NCBI GenBank assembly: GCA_019188255.1
Contig: JAETXT010000004.1
Span: forward strand, 4,526,001-4,590,000
DNA from: Verticillium longisporum
Taxonomy: Eukaryota; Ascomycota; Sordariomycetes; Glomerellales; Plectosphaerellaceae
Direction of reading: 5' to 3'
DNA: 64,000 bases
The notes under the pieces are model-generated. The model worked only from the letters and a program-made list of their open reading frames with translations, ran no database searches and was not told where the DNA came from. This document shows, piece by piece, positions 23,349 through 35,634 of this stretch (positions are counted from its first letter, which is position 1; each line of letters begins with the position of its first letter). Made by a program: the position numbers and the translations under genes.

Positions 23349-26300
23349 TTAACCACCGGTCTCGATCAAACGTGTCTCGATGACGGTCTTTTTTCTCATC
23401 TCAATCGCGTGATCCAATGGTGTTAGCCCGAGACTGTCGCGGGAGCCTCTTGATAGACCCATGTCATTGTAAAGAAATTCCAAGGCGTCCTCGGTAAGAG
23501 AACCTGCCATCGCTGCGCGGTGCAAAACCGTGCGGCCTGCGGCATCTTTCATGTGGAGATCAACGCCAGAGCTCGCCAAAACGGAGAGGAGTTCTCCATC
23601 AAGTCGATAGGATTTGGCAGATAGATGGCCCAGTGTAAAACCTGCCTTAGGACTGGCGAACGAAGCGTCAGCGCCTCGTTCAAAGAGAAGTCGCACTACT
23701 TGCGCCTTTTCTAATGGGAAGGAGGATTTGGCTAGGTATACCGCTAGCGGCGAGTAACCACGGTCATCAAGGTCGTTGATGCCGACGCTGCTCGACAAGA
23801 GAGACCGAACGGCGTCTATGCTAACGCCATCGTGCCTACCAAGTAGGTGATGTAGTGCATTTCGATCATGCCTATCTCTCGCAGTCGCAAGTATCATGGA
23901 ATTTCCGTCCGTGACAAAGTCAAGCAGAACTTGGATGGTTTCCCCGTCTCCACTCCGTGCTGCGCAGTGGAGCGTGTTGAGTCCGCTTTCGTCCAGGTCC
24001 ATTACACTTGCGCCATGTCTAATTAGAGCCGTAATAGACTTCACATCTCTCGCCAAACAGGCCAGATGCAGTGGCGTCCGACCCTTCGAATCACGTTCGG
24101 ATTTTTTGATATTTTTCTCAAGCAGCCTCTCGAGGATAGATTGAGACCGCCAATTCCCATAAGGAATGCAGTGCAGGAGAGACGCGCCATGTGTATCTCT
24201 GGTATTTACGTCGATTTCCGGGTGGTTGAGGAGGGCATCGATAATGTCGACCCTATGCTTGTTGATCATACCCATTATCTTGGAGTATTCTTCCTCGTCA
24301 TCAGTGCCATGATCTATCAAATCAAGCAAAACTTCGATTCTAAAGTCTGGACTATTCAAACGGTCTCGTTTGCCAAAGGGCCGCTTCCAATCGTAGATGT
24401 CTTGCCTAACTGCGAGATGCAGAGGCGTTTCGCCGCACTCGGAGACCGCATTTGGGTTGGCACCGTGGTCGAGGAAATATCTTGTCATCTGAGCACTCCC
24501 TGTCAAGGCCGCATAGTGCAAAGCTGTGAGCCCTTGCGGAGCGTTGAACCCACCCTGGGAGCAATGTAGATTGCTATTTGGTGCATAGGTGAGCTTGCCA
24601 TCTTGGCATGTCGCCAGCCAGGTCCTCCTTTTCACTAGACTGTCGACTGATACTCCAGCATCGAGGAAGACCTGCGCAATTTCTTCGTTTGCTTTTGCGA
24701 CAGTGTAGTGAATGGGGGTCATGTTGTTGATGTCCGTGGTCATATTTGACAGTTTGGTCGCTTCATAGCTTAGGAGGAGCTGAACACATCTTGTCCAGCC
24801 GTGAATAACAGCATGATGCAATGGGGTCTTCCAATCGGCGTCGCGGATATTCGTGTCGACGCGTCGTTCTAACAGCCATTCTGCGATGAGCTCTTGCTGG
24901 TTCTTCACCGCCCAGAGCAGACAACTACTTGGAACCTTTGACCCAGATGACAAAAAGTAGAAATAAGCGGATGTACGTCAGGTGAGGCGGAGCGAGCGTG
25001 GAGGACCCAATTTTGTGCGGCGCATTCGAAGAACGGATCCAACAGCTGCTGGTCTCGTATGTCTTGCCCTGTCAGACAGAATCCGTTCCTAAAGTTGTCA
25101 AATGAAAGATAGGAAAGGCAGACTTTAGCGATGTCGGTCTCCGCATTTGGAAAAATCCGCTGGAAGTACTCTTGCGCTGTGCGATGAACTAATCGGATGA
25201 TGCCGCTCTCTTCGTCGGTTTCAACCAATCCAACACAAACGGAGACCACGTCCTCGACCGATGGGATACCCTCTTCTTCAAGTTCAGAGTCACCCTCTTG
25301 TATAGCCAGTGCATGTTGGATTTCCGACGTTGTGAGTTGTCTTTTTGCACACGTGATCCATGAGAGAACCTTCTTCGCCAGGTCCTGCGACTCGGTATCA
25401 GATTCGGTGATCCGCATCCAAGCTTCTTTGTAAACATGATTGTACGCCTCTGGTCCCGTCAGGAGACTTTTTAATGCGTCTTTTATACTCCGAGTTGTTC
25501 TCTTTTTGCTGACGGATTCGAAATGAAGCTGCGCAAGGAGGAACCTAGCAAAATTCAATCATGCGGCTTGTTAGGAGAGTACTGAAACGCTTACATTCCA
25601 TCAGAAACCTCCGTGATCTCATTCCTAATCTCCTCACGGCATTTTTCTAGCAATGTCCGTCCGGATTGCAGTATTCGGCCGTCTAGATACCTGCGCACAT
25701 CCTCGTCATTGGCACGAATTTCCAATATTGTGCTGGCACTGAATCTGTCAGTAATTTCTGGGATACACCTGGAAGTTGCGAAAATGTTTGCTCCGCATTC
25801 GGCCTGGAGATTGAAAAGCTCGGTTAAGAATCTCGCGCGACAGCCGTCGTTTCGTTGGCATTCGTCAAGTGCATCAACGATGATGAAAGTTCTCGAGTAA
25901 GAATCTGCAACATGACGGAGGGTTCTCGAGACTTCATCAAATGACGGCCGCGTCCGCTTACGCCGGTGTTCATCGTGGAGAAACTTCACGCACTCCGGCA
26001 ATGATGACCGGCCTTGCGTCAGCTGCTTTAGTAGACTCATGAGGAGTTCTTCAACCTTTTGCTCCTGTTGCCGCTGGAAGTCGCAATAAATATATGCAAT
26101 GCCAACATGCTCATTGCTCCTATATCGTGTGCAAAGGTCGTCAACCACGATCGATGTGATAATCGTCTTCCCGGCTCCAGGGATTCCCGGACAGAATAGA
26201 GTCTGGTCCGCAGTCTCGCTCCATTCCCTATATTCCATCGAGCTCAGAAGCCACTGTCCAGTGCCTCCTTGCCTCCTTGCAATGAAATCGCTCTGCTTAG

Positions 26301-26868
26301 GGCCATAATCAATCATAGTGAGCCAATCGATGATGGCCTTGCACTCCTTGTCTGCATGCCAACCCTGCTGTTCTCTTCTTGCCTCTCTGACTTCCTTGTG
26401 GATGCTTACACCGATGGCAAGGGCATCCAAATCCATCAATGTGTTCAAGGTTTGACATTGTCGATGAAGGTTTTGGACCGCTTCTTTAGTCTTCTTCGCT
26501 AGGAATGCTCCTTTCATCCTTTTCCAGCCAATTCGATGACCCTGGACTCGCTTCTGCAAGTCCTCGAGGAGGATCTCTAGCTCTTTCTTGCATGCTGATA
26601 CCAGCATGCTGGTGTCTGTGACCGGCACGGTATCTCCAAGCTGCGAAAGGAGCGTGGAATGCCGACCGTGGAAGACATCCTTAAAGTCATCGTTGAGAAG
26701 CATATTCATATTCGTCTCGGAAAGCACCGTTTTCAGAGCCCCAACCGCGACCAGGAGGGACTTGGTATCAGCTGGGGCGTGTTTCCAGTCCAGCCCGAAA
26801 TTGGCGACGGTCGAGATGATCTGGCCGGCCACGACAACAACACCGATAATTCCGAAAGGGTCAAGCAT
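23349..26868 (-). CDS. NACHT-ankyrin STAND protein (NLR-like), one apparent frame break
   Basis: A fungal NLR-like receptor. Exon 1 runs 26868-25595; a 50-bp intron (25545-25594; GTAAGC donor, TGCTAG acceptor) leads to the remainder. About 1156 residues if one base is restored at the A5 run (plus strand 24952-24956). N-terminus: MLDPFGIIGVVVVAGQ, resembling the N-terminal domain of fungal STAND proteins. NACHT domain: Walker A GIPGAGKT (~230) and Walker B TFIIVDALDECQ (~330). A helical region follows, then about twelve ankyrin repeats (for example TPLHHAVIHG, TALHYAALTG, TPLHLACLA, TVLHRAAMAG). Known role of the family: NTP-dependent oligomerisation after ligand sensing by the repeats, often triggering incompatibility cell death. 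The NACHT-to-ankyrin junction may instead be spliced by a 41-bp intron. Confidence 0.85.
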
Positions 26869-27275
26869 TTCAAAATGAGCTGAGAATGTTGCGAAGATCT
26901 TGCAAGAGTATCAAATGAATGCGCCGAAGAAGTGGGGGAGGTTCGAAGACGGACGGCCAGGCAGCAGCTCGGACTAGTCTTCCCGCTGCTGCGGAGCGCA
27001 GCAAGAGACAGCTGCGAACCAATCAAAAGGGCAGTCTACTGGAGGCCTCTTGGTACAATGAACCCGTGCCCTCCAGGATCACTTATCTGTCGTCCATATG
27101 GTAGCGCTGCAACGAGTATGCGTGCTTTGCGGTGGTCGTTCTGCGATGTTATACCAGACATAATGCAATGCTGTAACGAAGTACTCTCCTCTCCCTCATA
27201 CTGTAAAACTATCGATATGGTGTTATGGTTACTAAATCTCAAACCCCTAACCGCTTCGATCACCTGACTTCTTGC
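26869..27275. other. Intergenic
   Basis: Promoter side of the STAND gene and 3' side of the next minus-strand gene. Nothing else seen. Confidence 0.5.
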
Positions 27276-27656
27276 CTACGCCTGCCTGAGAAGGTCACGA
27301 CAGCCAGCACACGCAACAATCTTGCAGCCAGGGCAACGAAAAGTGTAATAAGGCATATGACGGCGGCATGAGCCACAAGCTCTTTGATGGAATTTGCGAT
27401 TCCACCACCTCATATGTTGACATGAGGAAGGCGTTTTGTAATGCCGATGTTGGCCTCCTTCGTTCTGAGACGTGGTTGTCGACTGTGTCTTTGCTGACCT
27501 TTTGGACTCCTCACGTGCTGTGCTCTTCCGCAGCTCCGCCTCTTGCTTCTGTGCCTCCCGCTGCTTCGGCTCTCGCTGCCATGTTTCTCTTCGCCGCTGC
27601 TGCTCGGCCAAATGCACACAGGTCTTGATCTCTTTGAGCACGGGCCATACAAGCCG
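27276..27656 (-). CDS. Small Cys-cluster protein with coiled-coil front (5' end unresolved)
   Basis: The frame ends in a compact zinc-site-like tail: CGSCRRH, then CPGC, then CAGC, i.e. three CxxC pairs within about 30 residues. Before it lies a highly charged helical stretch (RRRETWQREPKQREAQKQEA) typical of a coiled coil, then a Ser/Thr/Gln-rich linker. The frame opens without an ATG; upstream exons toward 27860 are likely but could not be fixed. Function unknown. The three CxxC pairs could bind one or two zinc ions, which is inference. Confidence 0.5.
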   Translation of the reverse strand, partial: RLVWPVLKEIKTCVHLAEQQRRRETWQREPKQREAQKQEAELRKSTAREESKRSAKTQSTTTSQNEGGQHRHYKTPSSCQHMRWWNRKFHQRACGSCRRHMPYYTFRCPGCKIVACAGCRDLLRQA

Positions 27657-28257
27657 AAATATGAGTCTGGTACTGCCCAGGGCCCAGATCTGGACACTTC
27701 ACAGAAACGATTAGGTCAGCCAGTTGTGTGGGTCGAGCTAGCTTCCACCAAACCTGACCGAGAGCAAGCGGGATCAAGACTAGGCAAGGGAGTTGGCAGA
27801 TACGCCACAGCGTCAACATCAGTACAGTATGGGCCGTGTTGGTGTGCTCACATCTGATCAATCTGAAGGCTGGGCACCATGGTCTATTCCTGCGCCCAAG
27901 GCTTAGAAGAACGCACGATGTATCTTCGTCAAAGCTTCGGCACCAAGATCAAAATGCACAACACCATCCTGGGGCTCATGATTCAGCTGACCCCAGTCTC
28001 TGTTGTTGTTGGTCGTACGAAGTGTGCCCAAAGTAGTCCTCCACCATCCTGTTCTACAAAGTTCCTTGCTGTCCTGCCTGTCATTGGATACGAGCATGAG
28101 CTAGCGGAAGCCACGCATCAAGCTACAACCAAAGCGATGTAATGACGTCAAGTAGACGTCGTCTGCTTCCCGTGTGAACTCAGGCTACTTAAGTATACCC
28201 CTCTTCCCTCCTGATGCGAAACTCTTGGCTTCTTTTAATATCCAGGTGCTCTTGATC
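27657..28257. other. Intergenic
   Basis: Probably holds unplaced 5' exons of the minus-strand gene and the promoter of the plus-strand gene at 28258. Confidence 0.4.
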
Positions 28258-30278
28258 ATGGATTCTTCCCTATTCTGCTGTGGCGCTATCCAACCATATC
28301 GACCACAGGCCCTCGACCATGAGTCGAAGTTCTCAGGCTTCCTCGCCTGGGCCAATGAACAGAAAGATGACATTCGCAGAGAAGAAGCCTGCCCGGAAAC
28401 TTCATATTCCATCCAACTGGTCCGCCAGATCAACTACGGTCCGCTAGAATCCCTTCGTTACTTTGTCTCGCTCGGTTCCAATAGGGAATATGCGGAGATA
28501 CAAGAAGAGCAGCTTCTACAAGCGAACTTTGAGAAGGTCAATTCGTACGTCACGATGTCATGCCCCAAACCGTCCGCAGCTGGAAACTTACATCAGCTTT
28601 CAAGATACAAAAATTTCAGATGTGGCATTCACGACAAGTTTTACGAGCTGAACCTCTACCAAAAATCTCCTATCAACTCTCACCATTGGCGAGCCACCCT
28701 CGCCAGACCCTCGAGGGACATCGACCTCCATCTGAGATTTCCAAAAGAGCAGCCGGTCGTCAGTCCTTCTACGGGGGGCTTTCCACGTCCAACTTTGCCA
28801 CCACCCGCAACACTCAGGTTGGGCCAAGTTGTTGCAGAGTCTTCGTCATGTGCAAGGGGTCTTCGGGTGGAGGCGATGGACAACCTGGCTCAGGTGTATC
28901 TTCACCTACAAAGACCGACGATTCACCAATGAATCAGATCCTTGCTGCCCTTCATTCGCGTCAGCGAAAGCCTGGCGGCAAAGGCAAAGTCATTGGAGTC
29001 CTCGCTTTCGACACGCTTCAGACAACAATTCTATCCGTAGACATAGATGTCCGGGTAGACTTGGACGAGTTGTGGAGAGAATGTCTTGTAGGGCCTGAAA
29101 TATTAGGATTTCTCCTTGACTGCAATACGGCTGACAACCCAGTGTCTGGTGATCAAAAAAACGGGCTGCAGGACGTGGCTATGGCAGCTCTTGACGAAGT
29201 CTCTCAGAGAGGGTTCAGCATGCCAACCGGTCGAGACTGTCTGGTCGAGGTTCTTTATGTAATGCTTCAAAGGAAGAGTGATGTTGAGTCTTACAGATAA
29301 CTAATCCTTCAGGGTCTGGAAGTTGCTGATGGCTCAGGGCCGGAGAGTGCGAGAGGCGATCTGGAAAGCGACGACAAAGCACATTGGTGGAGCTATGACA
29401 GCGATGAAGATCGTTACGACTATGACGGCTCTGAGCATGACTCCGTCAAAGACTTCACGGCGTGTGACAAGGAGTGTGGATACTGCGGTCATTGCGATTA
29501 TAAGTTAGTACAACTGGGGTTTCTGTAAGCCTGCAGTTGAGCAACTGGAGCAAACATCCGCCTTACTGTCGCAGAGTTCCAGTCGTGACTCTTCGTCTAT
29601 TCTGAACCAGCTCGCAATACTGTGCAAGGCGTCGAGATAGAATACAAGCCGCAGAAATGCCTCCATGTAATTAGAACAGAGAGAAAGACTGTGAGTACAG
29701 TAACTCCAGGTTAGTACCTTCCCATGCTTCTTAATAGCACAAACGCGTCACGGCATTAGACACCTGTAGTGGCCACCCGGTTCCTGTGGGCAACCCAAGC
29801 CGAATGGTGCACAGGTCGACTGGAGCCGAGGGAGCTGGAGTCGCATGGCCGTTGTCGGAATTCTACAAGAGGGGCCTCCGTCTTGAGCAGCACATTGGGC
29901 TGCCTTGGACGATCTCGAAGTACTTCGAAAACGCCAAAACTGCCCTCATCAAGGCGTTACACCGCGTTCAATTCGGGTCCAATGCACGGTACGTCCCGAA
30001 TCGTACCTCTACTTTGAGATTCTCCCCTGCGCAGTACCAGATTGAAGCCAGAAACTGCTTTGCCTAGCACTGGTTCTGGGTTCTGGGCTAAGCAGCGTGC
30101 GCCCAGATCTTGTTGGATGGGTTTGTTGGAGACCTACGCCTCATGGTGGTGGCTCAATCACCCAACGACACCCACCTTAGGCGACCCAAGATCACCCGCC
30201 ACCAGCCATCACACATCTATCAGCAATGGCCGCAAGAGTAGAGCACACGAACAAGAGCGTAAAATGGCCGGTTCTTAA
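28258..30278 (+). CDS. Unknown multi-exon protein with acidic, Cys-rich middle
   Basis: Model: 28258-28544, 28580-29258, 29313-29503, 29575-29690, 29738-29988 and 30035-30278; about 588 residues if one base is skipped at 29603. Best-supported parts: the 29259-29312 intron (CTAAT branch), which leads into an acidic stretch (YDSDEDRYDYDGSEHDS) and a Cys cluster (CDKECGYCGHCDY); the 29691-29737 intron joining HVIRTERKT to HKRVTALDTC; and the 29989-30034 intron. The first intron (35 bp) is weak. After the Cys cluster the frame hits TGA at 29603-29605, yet the +1 frame continues at once with EPARNTVQGVEIEYKPQ. The C-terminal part looks globular (VAWPLSEFYKRGLRLEQ). Family not recognised. Confidence 0.5.
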
Positions 30279-30661
30279 TCTGATCATGTCCACCTGAATC
30301 AGAGAACAAACCTCAGTGGCGAATTGCTCTCTGTCGCTAGAATGAGTGCATCGCGCCTCGGTCATTCCGGGATTCAGTTGGTCAACGGTTTCACATGTTG
30401 GCCGTACACAGGCCGAAATGACAGCTCAGGGCCTTGAAGACCTTGATCCAGCAGTCCACCGTCTCTTGTCACAGAGTTATGTAGTGATGTTAATTTGCGG
30501 AGCGGGAGCTTTGCGCAACGCTGTTGAATTCCTGACGATCGTTAGCCCGTATATAGCAATCGTAACACGGAAAGACTTGCGTTCAGTAAGGCGGACAGCC
30601 TAAAAACTGGTTCTCGACCACTGACGTCTTCAAATCTACCACGAACGGGTGCAGAATTGGA
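30279..30661. other. Intergenic
   Basis: Nothing recognised. Confidence 0.4.
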
Positions 30662-31570
30662 CTAGAGAGTGCATCTCGTAGAGCCCTGTCGCTGTTGGAG
30701 TAATGAGCGAATAGCCCCGTAGTACACCAATGTCGTTCTCGAAGTCTCTAGTGTGTCAACATCGTCGGTATCGGCGTCTGCGTCTTCACCGCTTCGCCGG
30801 TTACCTACTTCCTCTCCGCTCTCAGCGTCATCGTAGGCGTGCAGCACACTCTCCGGTATGTTCTGAGCTTGAAAGAAGCTCATCAAAGACAGTAATTTGG
30901 CTGCCTGGGGGCGCTCGCGCCTGATCTGCTCGAACGTCACCTGCGACGTTACGACCACAGAATTAGATACGCCATCGCGGCGTCCGAGGTCCCTTTCATC
31001 ACTGCGGAGTAGGCCGTCTCTGCGCCTTTAGTTCTTGAGGAACTCAATCAAGTACGACGCAGGAGTACCTCGCGGACTGCGCCTGTTGATGTAGGCTGAT
31101 GCTTGATTGACGCTAGTGGGATATGGTTGAGGGCAAACGAGGTCAATCGCAGGCGCTTCGTCCACTTCTTTGTCAAGCTCCTTTTGCAGAACTTGTAGCG
31201 CCTGCTTCTCCTCCATGACTGGTATGCGCAGTATTGTCCTACCGCTACCGGCGAGCTTCTCTACAGCGTCTAGACTGCGTAACGTGAATAAGATTTCGCC
31301 GTCAGCCGTCTTGGGCAGGTGTGAAGCCAGTGGTTCATGCGCGCCGTCTTCACTGCCCTCTTTCGCAAAAACACACCGACATCATCGGCGCTATCGACGA
31401 TCATGAAGCATGAGCTGACATCCTTCCAGCGCCAGCACATTGACCTTGAGGTCGTGCCGGCGAGGCAGCGCCAGAAGGTCTGCGAGGGCGCGGTAGGACT
31501 CTTCAAACGTCTCTTCACTGTTTCTACTCGCGATCAGAACACAGGTGTCATTGGGGTCTTTTCTCAATGT
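30662..31570 (-). pseudogene. Decayed NB-ARC STAND (NLR) gene
   Basis: Pieces of an NB-ARC domain occur in the right order on the minus strand but in different frames. In order they are: DTCVLIASRNSEETFEESY; LMLHDRR, which switches to FMIVDSADDVGVFL (kinase-2 motif with DD); LASHLPKTADGEILFTLRS (RNBS-B-like); a GLPL-like NQASAYINRRSPRG; then TFEQIRRERPQAAKLLSLMS, typical of the helical segment after NB-ARC. Several frameshifts and stops separate them. No Walker A loop and no C-terminal repeats were found, so both ends are lost. It is a second STAND-type receptor in the window, different in type from the NACHT gene at 23.3-26.9 kb. Confidence 0.75.
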
Positions 31571-31959
31571 AGTTCAAGCTCACGATGTCTGACATTGGGC
31601 TTAGTAGAAGATGACTAGGAGTTTGTGGCGAAGAAGAAACGGGGGCAATATATCAGAGCGTTGCCATCATCATTCGCCTGCTATTTGAAGAAGAATCAAA
31701 TCTGTCAAGGGAGACTGTTGCCAGTGGTAGTATGGTGGGGTGACGCTCATGGGGTTCATGATGGACGATTGAATGGGCCACTGTCGTGGTAGGTTCGGCA
31801 CCACCAATGACAGGGGGCTAAAAAGAATACGCTATACCTAAAAGAAAACTAGCACACGTGATGCGTGACAACCCCGCTCAACAGGTTGTCCCACAGGGCA
31901 TCTTTGACAAGATTCACTTGTCTTCTTGCCCACGAAACCGATTCCTCAGGCTTCCTTCC
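31571..31959. other. Intergenic
   Basis: Nothing recognised apart from the leader of the gene at 31960. Confidence 0.45.
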
Positions 31960-32406
31960 ATGATGAGCCAACCACCGAATGTCCCCAAAACACCGAACCC
32001 GCCACGACTCTCTGCCGACCCAGTCGTATCTCCTGACGACTCTGTGAGCTCACCTGCCAGCGAGATCCCTGGTTCCACGCCCAGCTCGGCAATCGACCCC
32101 GTCAAGCTACCACATCTTAAGCATGTGACGCGGGACATCAAACAAGCGAAGAATACGGTCGTTTTCCACGCTACGACGTACAATTACCAAGAACTGCTCA
32201 CAGAGCGCTTGGATGTCGACGAGGGATCGTGGAATGTCGGTGGCGCGCTTGACAGCGCAACCGCGCAGCTCTTGATAAAAGCAATCGGTGACGATAAAAA
32301 GGCAGCCACCCCTGGATCCCCCGCGCCGTCGCAAGACTCTCAACGGAACTTCCAGCGCGTGGGATGTGTCGTTGGGTTTCGTGATGGCGATTTAAGAAAA
32401 GTGTAG
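31960..32406 (+). CDS. Unknown small protein
   Basis: A 148-codon frame from ATG 31960 (a second ATG follows immediately at 31963). The first third is Pro/Ser-rich and probably disordered (SQPPNVPKTPNPPRLSADP). The rest is globular-looking, with KLPHLKHVTRDIKQAKN and TTYNYQELLTERLDVDEGSW. No domain recognised. It ends 14 bp before the stop of the convergent minus-strand gene, so the two transcripts probably overlap at their 3' ends. Confidence 0.45.
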   Translation: MMSQPPNVPKTPNPPRLSADPVVSPDDSVSSPASEIPGSTPSSAIDPVKLPHLKHVTRDIKQAKNTVVFHATTYNYQELLTERLDVDEGSWNVGGALDSATAQLLIKAIGDDKKAATPGSPAPSQDSQRNFQRVGCVVGFRDGDLRKV

Positions 32407-32420
32407 ATTTGCGGTTATAA

Positions 32421-33573
32421 TTACATTCGTCTCTGCGACTTCAAAAAATCTTGTAACTCCTCAGACGTTGTTGACATGACGAATTGTTTTGCCCTACTGC
32501 CTAGCTCGATGCGCCTGGCCTCAAAGAGCTGGTCCCGCGATGTGATCAGCATCTGCTGCGCGTCGTTACCAATATCCACATCCTCCACGACATGAACACC
32601 GCTGGACGATGCTTGCTCGGCGGCACGATGGAGGACTGCCAGACACTGCTCGGTGCTGTGGGACTTGTGCAGAAACGCTTGGGTCTCGGGGGAGGAGGTA
32701 GGCAGAGCGGCCTGACGGTGATGCACTGGTAGAGACTGGGATCGTCCGGCCTGTTCTTCTTTGGCCCGGAGGTGGATCGCCAGATCGTCTTGGCACCTTC
32801 TCAGCGCCAGGAGAGTCACAAGTTCCGCAAGAGTCAATTGCTCGGCCTCCATAGCTGTGTGTGCGCCATCCTTGTATCTCTTTCTTGCTTCAACAAGTTG
32901 GGTGATGCCCTGGGCGCATATGTCTAGACACTGCTGCGTACTCTGCCGTTCCCTTTCGAACCACTGTCTCTCCTCAGCATTGTCGGCAGGTTGCTGGTCA
33001 CCGAGTGAGGTAAGTGAGTGTAGTTTCCTGTTAATGTCTTCGAGATGACTCTCAAGGTCTTGAGTCGTAGCTTTAATCATGTCTTGGTACTCGTCGAGGG
33101 CAGCCCGTGTAATCTTGCTCGACCGTCTGCTGTCTGTTAGCCGGTAGTCTAGCACATGAAGACGTGTCTCACAGGTTCGCATAAGCGAGCGCCACAGACA
33201 TAGTGGACTTATACCCAGCGAGCATTTCGGTGAAGCCCCGGATGTCTGCGTCCATGTATCGCAGTCGCATCCAGTCCCGCACGCTAGGCCTGGCACCATC
33301 AGAATGGGTTGTGCACTTCACTACTAGCGCCTCAAACTCGCTACACGCCTTGCCACACTGGCGTAGCGGGAGCTGAAGCGGCAGAAAGAACATCTCCTCT
33401 TGCTCGACTGCGTCATGAAGAGAGTCGAGGACACCGTCAAGGCTCTTGAGTTCATCTCGTAGCTGCCTCACGGCGCGGGGTTGATCACGGAAGCTTTGCA
33501 CCGTCTGGTATAGTGTCTTTGTAGCTTGCGCCGTAGTGAAGACGACGCCAATCACGCTCAGAGGGTCTGCCAT
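32421..33573 (-). CDS. Stand-alone STAND-type N-terminal domain protein A
   Basis: Two exons (33573-33173 and 33129-32421) around a 43-bp intron, GTGAGA donor and CTAAC branch; 369 residues. The start MADPLSVIGVVFTTAQATK is typical of the helical N-terminal domain found in fungal STAND receptors and in proteins described as resembling the azaphilone cluster protein L N-terminus. The rest is long amphipathic helix (KATTQDLESHLEDINRKL and onward) with no NTPase or repeat domain. The C-terminal ~45 residues (from DIGNDAQQMLITSRDQLFE) align with the tail of the paralogue at 35.6-36.8 kb. In fungi such stand-alone domains can act as partners or executors of STAND receptors; here that is inference from family and proximity. 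Confidence 0.75.
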
Positions 33574-35634
33574 CGCGCGTCGAAGGGTAGCTTGATGATA
33601 GACCGAAATTACTCAAGCAGCTTGCGGTGGCGAGACGAAAGCTTGACCAAGTCGAAGGCCGTGGAAAGGCTGAGCGCATCCCATATCCGTCACGTGGTCG
33701 CGACCCCATTTGAATGGTCAAGGTAGTGCGAGATTCAGCCTACTTCGTCGACTGATCACGACCATCGCAACTGGCAATCACGACGAGCTCAGCTCACGAT
33801 TCCGATTAGCTTGATGTTCAGAATCGGCCCCGACAAATGATGACCGAGCACACCTGCGATACGGGAGCGAGCAAACGTACGACCACGCGTCCGAACACGA
33901 TCGGTTCCGACCTCTGCCTTGATTGGCAAAAGCCGTGCATAGACCAGAAGCGCAGTATAAAGCTTCAGACGGCGCGGAATCCCAACGCCAAGCACCTGGC
34001 TTGAGGCGCTTGTACATCGGAGGGAGAGGCTAGGCCCTTGAGGCGTGGATCATCAGCACCCTTCACCGACATCACTATGGCCATGTTTGGCAACAGTCCG
34101 AACTTTCCGACCTGCGAGAGACGACCCCAATATGCCCGTTGGCTGTCATCCAGAAGGCGTCGTCTTCACAGACCCTGGAAAGTTGCTCCAGCTAGCCCCA
34201 AAGACTGTAACCAAGTCTGCACGTGGTGCTGGCAGCAAGCTCTGTAGCATCGTCGTGTCTTTTGGGCCCCCTGCATCGCCAGCGGGACGCGTGACGGGAT
34301 GAATGATACCCTTGGGATGTGACCAAAGCCATGGACAATGGACGTAGCTCACGAGAGCCGGCTCGAGCCACTGCTGGTCGTCTCGTGCTGTATGTACGCC
34401 CAGAGGCTCATCTGTGTTACGGGTTTAAGCAGCACGAAGGAAAGACCTCTTCCGAATGACCCGATCATCACAGCAAGACGCGCTCGATGAATCACCACCG
34501 AGCACTTGGCGATGTGCGACAGTGTCACGTCATGTAAGTGTCATCGGTAACATGCTAGCTGCGCCTGTCCAACAGCCAGTCTGGCGTTCGGCCTTGCGAT
34601 GACGGCACGACGGAAGGAACTGGTGTTAATTCGGTGGTGTCTTGTACTGGCCGAATTTAAGTCAGTGCGGAATGAGTGGAGTGCGTTCCTCATAGTGAGC
34701 AAGAGTTCGATCATTGGACGAACAGGATCCTAAATCTTCGTGTGCTCGGTCGCCTCGTGGCAGCTACCGGACAGGGCATACACTCCAGGAAAACGACCAG
34801 CCGATTGCCAGTTCGTAATGTACTGCGTTTCAGCTTCCCACAACCTCATACTGGTCGCTCAGAGGTGTATCGAGTAATGTATCTGCAGAGGTTAGCCACC
34901 GCCACTGCGCCAATGCTTCTGACAACCACCACGGCCGTGATACATATATTCCGTTTCCACTACCAATGTAGTAAGTAGTGAAGTGGTTGGGCTCTGTGGG
35001 ACGAGAGTGCCTATGGCCAGTCATGTCTCCCCCTTCCGTATCGATGCACCAGCATTAAACGACGAGGACGTCGCATACCAAGGTCGTGAACCATTGTGGA
35101 AAGATCTCAATGAACTCAGACTCCTGAATTGAGAGTTCCAGTCCACGATATTCTTCCTTTGTTAAGACCGCTCGTACGAGACACCCCTCTTATCATGTCA
35201 TTCGTGGATTCACTTCTTGCCAGCGAGAAATGACGGCCATGGCATCTTCTAGCCGCAAGAAGCACAAAACGAAGTGTGTAGGCTCACACGAGCTTATGGG
35301 ACAGAGATGCCCGGAGCCCACCGACTTCGATGTGTCGAGGAACGCCTTACGTACTCGTCGTACCTTTGCATGTCGTGTCTTTTGCCGACGTACTTCATGC
35401 GAAAGTGTCTGTCACTGCTCACTCAGTACCTTTTTGCGCCATGTTCCCTGCACTTACCAATGTCACCGAAGGACGTTTCCGGCGCCATGTCAGATCCTTC
35501 ACGTTACCATCGTGGTTTCCAAACTCGAAAAGCGAGTGTTCGTCAATCCAAGTTTCTCTTTCTGGTGTTCTACGCCAGCGAGTCCTGGAACTCCGGACTA
35601 ACTTCGGCTCCAGGTTTGATCGCTGACTAATAAG
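33574..35634. other. Spacer between divergent paralogues; exons unresolved
   Basis: Short overlapping frames only. The first exon of the plus-strand paralogue (expected to start like MADPLS or MDPFS) should lie here but was not found. Confidence 0.4.
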
